This document shows, one piece after another, positions 8,968-18,719 of a DNA stretch of 64,000 nucleotides; the first letter of the stretch is position 1; every line of letters starts with the position of its first letter. Location of the stretch: positions 1 to 64,000 of the forward strand of contig CAWFGS010000005.1 in the NCBI GenBank assembly GCA_963815535.1, written 5' to 3'. Position numbers and translations under genes: made by a program. Under the pieces are notes generated by a model that worked only from the letters and a program-made list of their open reading frames with translations, was not told the DNA's origin and ran no database searches. The stretch comes from CAWFGS01 sp963815535 (GTDB lineage: Bacteria; Pseudomonadota; Alphaproteobacteria; Sphingomonadales; Sphingomonadaceae).

Positions 8968-9846
8968 CTAATCCGGCGTCGGTTTCCAGAATCGAACGCC
9001 GGATGTCGCGGGTGCGGTCGAACAGGTCGAACATCGCATCGCCGTCGCCAGTGCGGATCGCGCGCTGCATCGCGGTCAGATCTTCGGTAAACCGGCCCAG
9101 CATTTCCAGCACCGCTTCCCGGTTGTTCAGGAACACATCGCGCCACATGGTCGGGTCGGACGCGGCGATGCGGGTGAAATCGCGAAAGCCGCCGGCGGAG
9201 TATTTGATGACTTCGCCGCGCGTCACATCCTCCAGATCGGATGCGGTGCCGACGATGGTAAAGGCGATCAGATGCGGGATATGGCTGGTCACGGCCAGCA
9301 CCAGGTCGTGATGCGCGGCGTCCATCCGTTCGATCCGTGCGCCCAGCGCAGCCCAGAAATCCGCAGACCGCCTGTTCCTGTTCCGGCGAGGCGTTGATGC
9401 CCGGCGTCAGGATGCACCAGCGCCCATCGAACAGATCGGGGAAGCCGGCATCCGGCCCGCTATACTCGGTGCCCGCGACCGGATGCGCGGGAACGATCGC
9501 GTGATCGGGCAGGGCCTGCGCAAGCGCGGTCGCGACATCCTGTTTGGACGATCCGACATCGCTGACGATCGCATGGGCGGGCAGATGCGGCGCGATCTCG
9601 GGTCGCCACTGCCGCCATCGCGCCCACCGGAACGCACAGGATAACCAGATCGCAATCCGCCACGGCGCTGCCGCAATATCGGCGCGATTCGGTCGGCCAG
9701 TCCCCGCGCTCGCCGCACGCTCGCGCGTGGCGGGATCGGCATCGTATCCGACGGTTTCGATGCCCATCTGCCGCGCCTGCGACCGCCAGGCCGATCGAAC
9801 CGCCCAGCAGGCCCAGCCCGATAATCGCGACCCGGCGGATGGTCAC
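8968..9846 (-). CDS. tyrA: Prephenate/arogenate dehydrogenase TyrA family (frame broken)
   Basis: This NAD(P)-dependent dehydrogenase acts in tyrosine synthesis. The GTG start at 9846 is supported by its GTGA overlap with the hisC stop. The N-terminus gives the Rossmann motif VAIIGLGLLGGSIG. Other frames continue MGIETVGYDADPATRERA, HAIVSDVGSSKQDV and the substrate motif IVPAHPVAGTEYSGP, then LAVTSHIPHLIAFTIVG, YSAGGFRDFTRIAASDP and MWRDVFLNN. Breaks lie near 9770-9790, 9600-9660 and 9340-9360. The C-terminus after DIRRSILE is uncertain. I place the stop at 8968, but the last open frame goes on to 8858. Pairing with hisC, which can act on aromatic precursors, fits aromatic amino-acid synthesis. 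Confidence 0.83.
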
Positions 9847-10967
9847 GGCTGCTCCGTCAATCCGGCGCAGCACTTGCGCGATGTCGTCCATCTGCGCCTG
9901 CGCGTGCCGATCGTGATCCGCAACCCATGCGGCAAGCCCTGCCCCGGCAGATGCCGCGTCGCATAACCTGCCGCCGCGATGGCATCATGCGCGGTTTCCG
10001 CCGTCACCGCGCCTTCGAACAGGACCAGCACGAAATTGGCCTTGCTGGGCACGGCGCGCAGGCCGTGATTGCCCAGCGCATCGATCGCGGCGACGAAGCG
10101 CGCGCGTTCGCGCGTATTGTGCTCGCGCGACTTCGCACGAACGCCTGATCGCCCACCGCGGCGATCGCGGCCCGCTGCCCGGTGCGGTGACGTTGAACGG
10201 CCCGCGAATACGGTTGAGGTTGGCGATCAGATGCGGCGCGCCCGTGGCCCAGCCGATCCGTTCCCCCGCCAGGCCGTAGATCTTGGAAAAGGTTCGCGTG
10301 ACCAGCACGTTGTCATGCGCCGCCGCCAGCGCCAGCCCGCCATCGTCTTCCGCCGTCGTCAGATATTCGGCATAGGCCTGATCGAGCACCAGCAGGACAT
10401 CGGATGGCAGGCCGGCGTGCAGGCGGGCGATTTCGGTCGCGGCAGATAGCTGCCGGTCGGGTTGTTCGGATTGGCGACGAACACCACGCGGGTTTTGCTC
10501 GGTCACGCAGGCCAGCAGCGCGTCGACATCGGTGCCGTAATCGCGGTCCGGCGCGACCACCGGCATCGCCCCGCAGCGCCGCGCCGCGATGTCGTAAACG
10601 CTGAAGCCGTAGCGGACATAGACGACCTCGTCCCCCGGCCCGGCATAGGCCTGCGCCGCCAGATTGAGCAGTTCGTCGGAACCGGTGCCGCACACGATCC
10701 GCGCCGGATCGAGCCCGTGAACGTTCGCGATCGCCGCGCGCAAGGCGGCCGCATCGGGATCGGGATAGGTCGCGCCGTGCCGCCTCCTGCGCCAGGGCCG
10801 CGAGCGCCGCGGGGCTGCTTCCGAGCGGGTTTTCGTTGGCGGACAGTTTGACCAGCGGCGACCGTCGCCGCCCGTCGCCTTGCCCGGGACATAGGCATGG
10901 ATGCCGTCGATCCACGGTTTGGCTGCGGGATGCGCTGCGGAGCGGTCGAGGGATCGGTGCGGGTCAT
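9843..10967 (-). CDS. hisC: Histidinol-phosphate aminotransferase HisC (frame broken at least five times)
   Basis: HisC is a PLP-dependent class I/II aminotransferase of histidine synthesis that often also serves aromatic amino acids. Fragments in order are MTRTDPSTAPQRIPQ, WIDGIHAYVPGKA, LVKLSANENPLGSSP, TYPDPDAAALRAAIANVHG, VCGTGSDELLNLAAQAY, VVYVRYGFSVYDIAA, LLVLDQAYAEYL and the PLP-lysine motif VTRTFSKIYGLAGERIGW. The C-terminus (HGLRITIGT, then GLTEQP) stops at 9843, overlapping the tyrA GTG by 4 bp. The start at 10967 is the ATG of MTRTD; 10988 is an alternative. The breaks are spread across the gene, so decay of an essential biosynthetic gene is unlikely. The gene is divergent from metX, 26 bp away. 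Confidence 0.85.
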
Positions 10968-10993
10968 ATCGGCGACGCCATAGACCAAACCGC

Positions 10994-12194
10994 ATGGCCG
11001 ACAAGCCGCCCTTCGACAAATCCATTCGCATGGCTACGGACGGGCGCCTGCCCCATCCAAATCCCACGGTGCCGCCGTTTCGACCTCATCCCCCATCAAT
11101 GCGGTCACGCTGCCCGGCCCTCTCGCCGCTCGATAGCGGGCAGTCGCTGGCCGATGTGCGGCATCGCCTACGAAACCTACGGCGCGCTCAACGCCGCGCG
11201 GGACAATGCCATTCTGGTCTGCCACGCGCTGACCGGCGACCAATATCTCGCCAGCGCGCATCCGGTCACGGGCAAGCCCGGCTGGTGGGCGCGGATGGTC
11301 GGGCCGGGCAAGCCGATCGACACGGACCGCTTCCACGTCATCTGCGCCAATGTGATCGGCAGCTGCATGGGTTCCACCGGCCCGGCGTCGCACCGCGCCG
11401 ACGGCGCGCCCCTATGCGATGCGGTTTCCGGTCATCACCATTCGCGACATGGTGCGCGGGCTGGTCGGCGCTGCTGGATGCGCTGGGGATCGAGCGCCTG
11501 CACGCCGTGGTCGGCGGGTCGATGGGCGGGATGCAGGCGCTGAGCCTGGCCGCCAATTTTCCGGATCGCGCGGCGCGGGTGCTGGTGATTGCATCCACCG
11601 CGCGGCATTCGGCGCAGAACATCGCCTTTCACGAGGTTGGGCGTCAGGCGATCATGGCCGATCCGGGCATGGCGGGACGGTGGCTACGATACCGGAAGAC
11701 CGGCCCTTCTGCCGGTCTGTCCGTGGCGCGCATGGCGGCGCATATCACCTATCTGTCGGAGGAGGGGCTGACGAAGAAGTTCGGCCGCCGCCTGCAGGAT
11801 CGCGCCGATGGCAGCGCGGGCGCGAAGAGCTTCGGCTTCGATGCGGATTTTCAGGTCGAACGCTATCTGCGTTATCAGGGCAGCGGGTTCACCCGGCGGT
11901 TCGACGCCAATTCCTACCTCTACATCACCCGCGCGATGGATTATTTCGATCTGGCGGAAGAGCATGGCGGACGGCTGGCGGACGCCTTCGCGGGCACGAC
12001 GGCGCGGTTCTGCCTGGTCAGCTTCGACACCGACTGGCTGTATCCGACGGCGGAATCCCGTCACGTCGTCCATGCGCTGAACGCGGCTGGCGCGCCGGTC
12101 AGCTTCGTCGAACTGAGCGCACCTTACGGCCATGACAGCTTCCTGCTCGACGTTCCCGCGCTCGACCGCGTGGTTGCGGGGTTCCTCGATATGA
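10994..12194 (+). CDS. metX: Homoserine O-acyltransferase MetX (frame broken at least four times)
   Basis: MetX transfers an acyl group to homoserine in methionine synthesis; it has an alpha/beta-hydrolase fold. Fragments are GIAYETYGALNAARDN, AILVCHALTGDQYLAS, KPGWWARMVGPGKPIDTDR, ICANVIGSCMGSTGP, FPVITIRDMV and the nucleophile elbow VVGGSMGGMQAL (Ser in GGSMGG). From 11520 a long clean frame continues to FCLVSFDTDWLYPTAESRHV (the acid Asp) and APYGHDSFLLD (the catalytic His). Breaks cluster at 11070-11480 and just before the end. A TGA at 12192 overlaps the metW ATG. Chemistry (acetyl or succinyl) cannot be settled from the broken sequence. Confidence 0.87.
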
Positions 12195-12809
12195 GCGCAC
12201 GACCGGACCGCGCTGCGTCCCGATCTGGCGGTCATCGCCGATCAAATACAGCCGGGCACGCGCGTGCTCGATGTCGGCTGCGGCGACGGCGCGTTGATGG
12301 CGGCGCTGCGCGACGCGAAAACAGGTCGATGCGCGCGGGATGGAAATCGACCGGAGCATGTGTCGAAGCCTGCGTTGCCGCGGGCTTCAGCGTGGTGCAG
12401 GGCGATGCCGACCGCGATCTGCGGCTAATATCCCGATGGCGCGTTCGATTACGCGATCCTGAGCCAGACGCTGCAAACCGCCGCGCGGCCCGACCTGATG
12501 CTGCGCGAATTGCTGCGCGTCGGGCGGCAGGCCTTCGTCAGTTTCCCCAATTTCGCCCACTGGCGGATGCGCCGCGACCTGATGGTGCGCGGGCGAATGC
12601 CGGTGACGCGGCACCTGCCGGTCAGCTGGTACGAAACGCAGAACATCCACCACATGACCGTCGCCGATTTTCGCGAGCTGCTGGCGGCGATGGACATTCA
12701 CGAGGCGCAAAGCTGGTTCTTCGCGCAGGATCGGCAACTGGACGGGCGCGGCATGAACTGGCGCAGCGAATATGCGGTGTTCCGGTTGGGGCCACAGATG
12801 CGCGGATGA
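12191..12809 (+). CDS. metW: Methionine biosynthesis protein MetW (frame broken)
   Basis: MetW is a small SAM-methyltransferase-fold protein that accompanies MetX. Visible are motif I VLDVGCGDGALMAALRD, QVDARGMEIDR, FDYAILSQTLQ and the MetW-typical stretch LLRVGRQAFVSFPNFAHW with SWYETQNIHHMTVADF. The start ATG at 12191 overlaps the inferred metX TGA. Breaks are near 12200, 12320 and 12430. The last third is in one clean frame to 12809. The metX-metW order is standard in alphaproteobacteria. Confidence 0.86.
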
Positions 12810-12961
12810 CGTGCGGGCAGGGCGTGGAAGTTTAGGGAGGTTTAGGCCAAAACTTGGCTCGGCGCGCGTTTCTTACAGGTTCGGTTTAACGATGTTGAGA
12901 AAGAGCGGGCAGGCAAAGTAACCGACGTTTCGCGTGTAGGAAAATTATTTATCGCGTCGCC

Positions 12962-14184
12962 CTATTCCCGGTCGTATCGCCACCCGTTCACTGCGCTGGC
13001 GTAGGATGCATCCAGCGCCCGGACGCTGGCCAGGATTTCGCCAATACGGGGATCGGCCAGAGCGCGTTCGATCGCGCGGGCATGGTCGGTGTCGAGCGGA
13101 ACGTAAGCCGGCTGAAAGATGAAGCTTGCCATCGACGGCACACGGCCAAGCGATGCATCGAACAACAACACATCGACCAGCGCATCGCCGTTGCCGGTGC
13201 ACAACGCATATCGGTAATAACCGGGCGCGATATTGCTTTCGCCATCCCCGGCGAGCGGTTTGTTCGCATCCTGCCACGCGGATAATATCGCTGCCCTGAT
13301 ACGGTCTTTTTCGTCGCGGTCGTCGGACAGACCGTTCACGGCGCAGGCGCGCACCCAATCTTCGGCGATGCGTTGCGGCCCCGGCGCGTGCCCCAGTCGC
13401 GATCGCGCCGGTCCAGCACTGCCAACCCGGATTGGAATTGCCCGTGTTCCACCAGCAGTTCGGCCAGGGCGGACCGCGCCTCGCCATTGGCGAAGTTTCG
13501 TCCCGCGCCCCGCCGACATATTGGGTCAGTAGAGCGATGGCTTCGTCCTTGCGGTCGGCGGTTTTCAGCAGCTCGCTACGGGCGAGCGTAAGCGTCCCGA
13601 AACTCGTGGCCCGCTTGGCATCGTATCGTGCGTCGTCCTGTGCTTCGTCTTGAGCGCCGTATTGCGTCCTGTGTTGGACGAATGCCGCATCGAGCAGCGC
13701 GTGGGCATCGGCGAACCTGCCAAGCGAACGCAGGGTATAGATGGTGGTCAATAGGGCTTGCGTATCGGCGGAACCGGACAGCACTTGCGCGCTGTATTGT
13801 TCAAGGTCGCTGACAGCCAGCTGCGACACGGCAAGATCGCGCTGGGTTTCGAGGCCGGGTCCGCCCCATCGTTCGACCATCGGCCAGAACGCAGCCAGAC
13901 GTCGATCCGCCAGCACCCCCACGGCCATGCCCGGATTGATGACGACCGCGCTGATGGTCGCCATCGTCCAGATTGGCAAATTCCAACGACAGGTCCGGCC
14001 AGCGTTCGATCATGCGAAGGCGATAGGGTGCGCCTTCGATCGTCAGCAGCACCACGGGGGTCTGTTCAGCGGCCAGTTCCGGCGGCTGGGCAAGATTGCG
14101 CTCCTGCGCATGTGAGAAGCTGAGCGACAGGGCCGCGACCGCTATTGCCGAAACGGCGCGTATCGCGGTCGCAAGCCCTGCCAC
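12962..14184 (-). CDS. Exported protein of unknown function, helical repeat-like (frame broken)
   Basis: The GTG start at 14184 shares a base with the fghA TAG stop. Residues 1-26 form a signal peptide (AIAVAALSLSFSHAQ, cleavage after HAQ). The mature part begins with VVLLTIEGAPYRLRMIERW. After a shift near 13970 it continues VVINPGMAVGVLADRRL and a helix-rich segment reminiscent of TPR/Sel1 repeats (LLTTIYTLRSLGRFADAHALLD). After another shift near 13510 it ends with ACAVNGLSDDRDEKDR and SYASAVNGWRYDRE. About 407 residues are expected. No named family was recognised. Coupling to fghA may be positional only. It is probably periplasmic. Confidence 0.6.
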
Positions 14185-15018
14185 TACATCCGCCAACCGT
14201 TCCGCATGCCATCCGATATGTTCCGCCATGAAGGTGGCGATGGTGTAATAGGAATGGTCGTATCCCGCCTGCATGCGGATCGTTGGGGTCATGCCGGCTT
14301 TCCGGCAGGCGAGGACGAGATGGCCGGGCTTCAGCTGCTCGGTCAGGAACTGGTCGTCCGTTCCCTGATCCACCAGCAGATGATCGTGGCGCGCGCCGTC
14401 TTCGATCAGACGCACCGCGTCGTATTGCGCCCAATCCGCCTCGTCCGGGCCGAGATAGGCGGTGAAGGCTTTTCTGCCCCACGGAACGGCGCTGGGGTTG
14501 CCGATCGGGGCGATCGCACTGGCGGATCGGAACCGACCGGGTTCGCGCAAGGCCATCGTCAGCGCGCCGTGGCCGCCCATCGAATGGCCCATGACGCTTT
14601 GTCGGTCCATATCCACCGGAAAACGGTTCGCGATAACGCCCGGCAGTTCCGTTTCGAGGTAGCTTCGCATGCGGTAATGCGCTGCCCAGGGCTCTTGCGT
14701 GGCGTCCAGATAGAACCCGGCCCCCTGGCCCAGATCGTAGGCATCGTCATCCGCCACGCCTTCCCCGCGCGGGCTGGTGTCGGGCGCGACCAGGATGATG
14801 CCAAGCCGCGCGCAGGCGGCGCGGTACTCGCCCTTCTCCACGACGTTCGCATGGGTGCAGGTGAGGCCGGACAGGAACCACAGCACCGGCAGTTTCGCGC
14901 CCGGTTCGTGTTCGGGCACATACACTGCGAATGTCATGTCGCATCGCGTTTCGGCGGAGGCGTGGGTATAGACCCCCTGCACTCCGCCGAAGGCGCGGTG
15001 TTGGCTGACGGTTTTCAT
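14184..15018 (-). CDS. fghA: S-formylglutathione hydrolase
   Basis: FghA hydrolyses S-formylglutathione to formate and glutathione, the last step of glutathione-dependent formaldehyde oxidation, in the cytoplasm. It has the esterase D fold. The N-terminus KTVSQHRAFGGVQGVYTH is typical; the oxyanion region is VLWFLSGLTCTHAN; the nucleophile lies in MGHSMGGHGALTMAL; and the C-terminal His lies in QAGYDHSYYTIATFM. The open frame does not stop where family members do but runs into the next gene. A single shift near 14195 gives a TAG at 14184 overlapping the next GTG. The gene is in a cluster with frmA and a VOC protein. Confidence 0.93.
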
Positions 15019-15037
15019 TCTACCGGCCCCGAACCGA

Positions 15038-15427
15038 TCAGCCGCGCATGATGCCGCACAGCTTGTGACCGTCGGGATCGGTGAAGTAACTCAGATGCAT
15101 GATGCCCATGCTGCCTTCGCGCGGGCCGGGTGGGTCTTCGATGCTTTTGCCGCCATTGGCGACGGCGACGTCGTGCAGTTCCTTCACCTGTTCCGGGCTG
15201 GAACATTTGAAGCCGATGGTGCTGCCGTTCGCGGTCGTCACCGGGCCGCCGTCGATCGGTTCGCTGACGGAGAACGTATGGCCGTCATGCATGTAGAACA
15301 GGCGGGTCTGGCCGGTGTCGTTGACATGTTCCATCGGTTCGCGCGCGCCCAGCACGCCCAGCACCGCGTTGTAGAACGTGCGGGATTTGGCGATGTCCGC
15401 GGACCCCATCATTACGTGATTGATCAT
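15038..15427 (-). CDS. VOC (glyoxalase/bleomycin-resistance) family protein
   Basis: This 129-residue, single-domain vicinal-oxygen-chelate protein has the pattern MINHVMMGSADIAKSRTFYN at the start and LSYFTDPDGHKLCGIM at the end. Candidate metal-side residues are His4 and Glu in the paired beta-alpha-beta-beta-beta modules. It sits between frmA and fghA, 19 bp upstream of fghA, so it may be cotranscribed. Related proteins in this position are often annotated as lactoylglutathione-lyase-like, but the substrate is unknown. A role in glutathione-adduct chemistry is inferred from the neighbours. The frame is intact. Confidence 0.85.
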   Translation of the reverse strand: MINHVMMGSADIAKSRTFYNAVLGVLGAREPMEHVNDTGQTRLFYMHDGHTFSVSEPIDGGPVTTANGSTIGFKCSSPEQVKELHDVAVANGGKSIEDPPGPREGSMGIMHLSYFTDPDGHKLCGIMRG

Positions 15428-15499
15428 CGTTGCTCTCCTGTTTGGCCGGTTACGGTAACGGGGCGGGGTGGGTTTGTCGAAGGGAAGAAGGAAGGTCGG

Positions 15500-15658
15500 T
15501 TCACGCGGAGACGCGGAGGCGCGGGGAGAAGTGTCGATCCGCGCCGCAGGCTTTCATTTTCGAATTGACGAGTTCCGACCAGACGCAAGGCATCGAATGA
15601 AAGCAGCTTCGCTGCGAAGCCCCTCTTCCTTCCCCGCGCCCCCGCGTCTCCGCGTGAA
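15500..15658. repeat. Imperfect inverted repeat, cruciform-forming element
   Basis: A 28-base left arm (15500-15527, starting TTCACGCGGAGACGCGG) matches the reverse complement of 15631-15658 with one mismatch. A second inner pair, GCTTTCATT at 15550 and AATGAAAGC at 15596, keeps the same symmetry. A short palindrome GCTTCGCTGCGAAGC lies just right of it. It sits in the 324-bp gap between the VOC gene and frmA. The gap has no gene. The arrangement resembles an intergenic palindromic repeat or small MITE. Confidence 0.75.
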
Positions 15659-15751
15659 CGAATTCTTCTTCCGTATCGAAGAACACGCGCAAAGCCGCGA
15701 TGTGCCCCTCAACCCTTGCGGCTGACCATCCCCTAGCCGGATCGGGAAGGA

Positions 15752-16859
15752 TCAGTATTCCACCACGGCGCGGATGCTTTCACCCGAATGCATCAGGTCG
15801 AAACCCGTGATTGATCTCGTCCAGCGTCAGCGTGTGGGTGATCATCGGGTCGATGGCGATTTTGCCGTCCATGTACCAGTCCACGATCTTGGGCACGTCG
15901 GTGCGCCCCTTCGCGCCGCCGAACGCCGTTCCGCGCCAGTTGCGGCCCGTCACAAGCTGGAAGGGCCGCGTTTCGATCGTCTTGCCGGCTTCCGCCACGC
16001 CGATGATCACGCTGGTGCCCCACCCCTTGTGGCTCGATTCCAGCGCCTGGCGCATCACGTCCGTATTGCCCGTGGCGTCGAAAGTGAAATCCGCCCCGCC
16101 GTCCAGCATGGCAACCAGATGCGCGACCACATCGTCGACATCGTGCGGGTTCACGAAATCCGTCATGCCGAATTTGCGCCCCCATTCCTCGCGCGCGGGG
16201 TTGATATCGACGCCCACGATCCGGCCCGCGCCCGCCAGCCTCGCGCCCTGCAACACGTTGAGGCCGATGCCGCCCAGCCCGAACACCACCACGCTGTCGC
16301 CCGGCTTCACTTGCGCCGTGTTCACCACCGCACCGACCCCGGTGGTGACGCCGCACCCGATGTAGCAGCTGGTTTGGAACGGCGCATCGTCGCGGATTTT
16401 CGCCACCGCGATTTCCGGCAATACGGTGAAGTTGGAGAAGGTGGAGCAGCCCATGTAGTGGAAAATCGTTTCGCCTTTGTAGGAAAATCGGCTGGTTCCA
16501 TCGGGCATCACCCCGCGCCCTTGCGTTTCGCGAATGGCGCTGCACAGATTGGTCTTGCCGCTCAGGCACATTTTGCACTGGCGGCATTCGGGCGTGTAGA
16601 GCGGGATGACGTGATCGCCCGGCACGACGCTGGAAACTCCGGCGCCCACCTCGCGCACGATCCCTGCGCCCTCATGCCCCAGAATGCTGGGAAACAGCCC
16701 TTCGGAATCGAGCCCGCCCAGCGTGTAGGCATCCGTATGGCACAGGCCGGTCGCCATGATTTCCACCAGCACTTCGCCGGCTTTCGGCCCGTCGAGGTCC
16801 AGCTCCACGATTTCCAGCGGTTGTTTGGCTTCGAAAGCGACGGCGGCGCGGGTCTTCAT
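15752..16859 (-). CDS. frmA: S-(hydroxymethyl)glutathione dehydrogenase, class III ADH (one frameshift near the end)
   Basis: This NAD- and zinc-dependent enzyme oxidises S-hydroxymethylglutathione, formed from formaldehyde and glutathione, to S-formylglutathione for FghA. The catalytic zinc ligands lie in TGLCHTDAYT and LGHEGAGIV. The structural zinc cysteines lie in ECRQCKMCLSGKTNLC. The NAD motif is VVFGLGGIGLNVLQG. The start at 16859 (KTRAAVAFEA) has AGGA upstream. The open frame ends at 15780 with INHGFRPDAFG. Removing one G near 15810 restores the family ending GFDLMHSGESIRAVVEY and the stop at 15752. This is a clear one-base insertion in a run of G. Confidence 0.95.
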
Positions 16860-16975
16860 AAAGGGGCGTTCCTTGTAGGAGTAATCGGGCCATTCGGGGT
16901 ATAACGCCGTCATCGCAGGGGCAAGCGGCGCAGCTGGTAGCGGCAGATTAATCGACGCCCGGCTACGACAGCGCG

Positions 16976-17402
16976 ATGACAGATCGCCGCACGCCGTTCC
17001 GCCTTTCCTTTATCTGCCCTTGCCGGTTCGCTAACCTTGGCCGCTGCCGGTTCGGCGGGGGCGCAGGGCGCGGATGTCCCGGCCCCTGCTCCAACCCCGG
17101 ACACGCGCGTCACGATCCAGCAGCTGACGGTTGGCCAGCAGACGTCCCTGCGCTGCGCCGCCGCGTTTGCGATCGTCGCCGCCCGGCAGACGAATGGGGG
17201 CGGCGCGCAATATCCCGATCTGACGGAGCGGGGGCGGGAGTTTTTCGTGCGCTCCACCGCCGGGGTGATGGACGATAGCGGGCTTGGCCGGGACGATGTG
17301 GCGGCGATATTGACGAAAGAAGCGGCCACACTGGAAGACGACCGCGCGCTGGCCGCCCTGATGCCGCCGTGCCTGTTGCTGCTCGATGCGTCGGGCGTTT
17401 GA
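16976..17402 (+). CDS. Small exported protein of unknown function (frame broken in the signal peptide)
   Basis: The ATG at 16976 (MTDRRTP) followed by a shift near 17000 gives a good signal peptide, AFPLSALAGSLTLAAAGSAGAQG, ending AQG. The mature domain of about 105 residues, with TIQQLTVGQQTSLRCAAAFA, FFVRSTAGVMDDSG and LMPPCLLLLDA, contains two cysteines. It resembles small uncharacterised sphingomonad secreted proteins; no named domain was recognised. The stop at 17402 is 60 bp before the GST gene. An alternative frame after 17400 would end in TAATG right at the GST start, so the C-terminus is uncertain. Confidence 0.6.
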
Positions 17403-17462
17403 CCCGCCAGTGTCCGACCGCGCTGGACGGGTGCGCGAAACTGCGCCAGAGGCGGCGGCGTA

Positions 17463-18134
17463 ATGTGGCGCCTCCATCAATTTCCGCTCTGCCCCTTCTC
17501 GCGCAAGCTGCGCCTGCTGATGGGCGAAAAGAACATCGGGTATGAACTGCACCGCGAAAACCCGTGGGAACGGCGCGAGGAATTCACCACGCTGAACCCC
17601 GCCGGGCGCACGCCGACCATCCACGATGCGGAACGCGACATTACGCTGAGCGATAGCCGCGCGATCGCCGAATATTTCGAAGAAACCGTCGATCACATGC
17701 CGATGATCAACGGGACCGCCGCGAACCGCGCGGAGATCCGGCGGCTGGTCGCGCTGTTCGATGAAAACTTCTACGGCGATGTCACCGCACCGCTGCTGCA
17801 CGAACGGATGATGAAGCGGCTATTCCTGCGCCAACCGCCCGACAGCCGCATCCTGCGCGAAGCGATGAAGCTGGCGGATTCGCATCTCGATTACATCGAT
17901 TATCTGATCGACAACCGCCCCTGGCTGGCGGGATCGCAGATGAGCCTCGCCGATCTCGCCGCTGCGGCGCAGATTTCGGTCGCCGACTATCTGGGCGGCA
18001 TCGACTGGACCGGCCACGAACAGACGCGCGGCTGGTACGCGGTGTTCAAGTCCCGCCCCAGTTTCCGGCCTCTGCTGTCGGAACGCATGGAAGTGATCCA
18101 CCCGCCCAAACACTATGCCGAAGTCGACGGATAG
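17463..18134 (+). CDS. Glutathione S-transferase family protein
   Basis: This 223-residue cytosolic GST has an N-terminal thioredoxin-fold domain: CPFSRKLRLLMGEKNIGYEL carries the active-site-like CPFS motif, NPAGRTPTI has the cis-Pro loop, and LSDSRAIAEYFEE has the glutathione-binding Ser. The all-helical C-terminal domain includes RPWLAGSQMSLADLAAAAQI (N-capping box S-L-A-D). Substrate is unknown. The CPxS pattern is seen in Omega/DHAR-like and stringent-starvation-like GSTs. It is followed 66 bp later by msrB, suggesting an oxidative-stress context. Intact frame. Confidence 0.9.
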   Translation: MWRLHQFPLCPFSRKLRLLMGEKNIGYELHRENPWERREEFTTLNPAGRTPTIHDAERDITLSDSRAIAEYFEETVDHMPMINGTAANRAEIRRLVALFDENFYGDVTAPLLHERMMKRLFLRQPPDSRILREAMKLADSHLDYIDYLIDNRPWLAGSQMSLADLAAAAQISVADYLGGIDWTGHEQTRGWYAVFKSRPSFRPLLSERMEVIHPPKHYAEVDG

Positions 18135-18199
18135 ACCGCGCCGCCCAAAGGTTGAGCGCGCGCGATCAGCCCCCATATCGGCGAGTGAAGGAGCATTCC

Positions 18200-18607
18200 A
18201 TGACCACCGAAAAACTCGAACTGACCGATGCCCAATGGCGCGAACGGTTGACGCCCGAACAATACCAGATCCTGCGCCAGAAAGGTACGGAGCGTGCCTT
18301 CACCGGCGAATACGACAAGCATGACGACGCGGGCGCATACACCTGCGCCGCGTGCGGCGAGCCCCTGTTCCAGTCCGAAGACAAGTTCGATAGCGGCTGC
18401 GGCTGGCCCAGTTTCTCCGCCCCGGCCGCGGATACGAAAGTGGACGAACATCGCGACACTTCGCACGGTATGGTCCGCACCGAAGTGACCTGCGCGAAAT
18501 GCGACGGGCATCTGGGCCACGTCTTTCCCGACGGCCCCGGCCCATCGGGTCTGCGATATTGCATCAACAGCGCGTCCCTCGGCTTCGACGCGGGCGATGC
18601 GGACTGA
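18200..18607 (+). CDS. msrB: Peptide-methionine (R)-S-oxide reductase MsrB
   Basis: MsrB repairs methionine R-sulfoxide in proteins using thioredoxin. The 135-residue protein has zinc cysteines in YTCAACGEPL and VTCAKCDGHLGHVF. The core includes GCGWPSFSAPA, and the catalytic site is LRYCINSASL with the resolving Cys in RYCIN. The start at 18200 is preferred over the upstream in-frame codon at 18152 because GAAGGAG lies 6-10 bases before it. The frame is intact. A separate msrA lies at 34699. Confidence 0.96.
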   Translation: MTTEKLELTDAQWRERLTPEQYQILRQKGTERAFTGEYDKHDDAGAYTCAACGEPLFQSEDKFDSGCGWPSFSAPAADTKVDEHRDTSHGMVRTEVTCAKCDGHLGHVFPDGPGPSGLRYCINSASLGFDAGDAD

Positions 18608-18719
18608 TGGAAACCGGTCCGCGTTAACCCTATGGCGGTTCACCTTTGATTATGGGATAGGGTCGTATCGCGCATGTCGCATGGGCCGCGTCGGCCCCGA
18701 TCGAGGATAATATCAGCCG

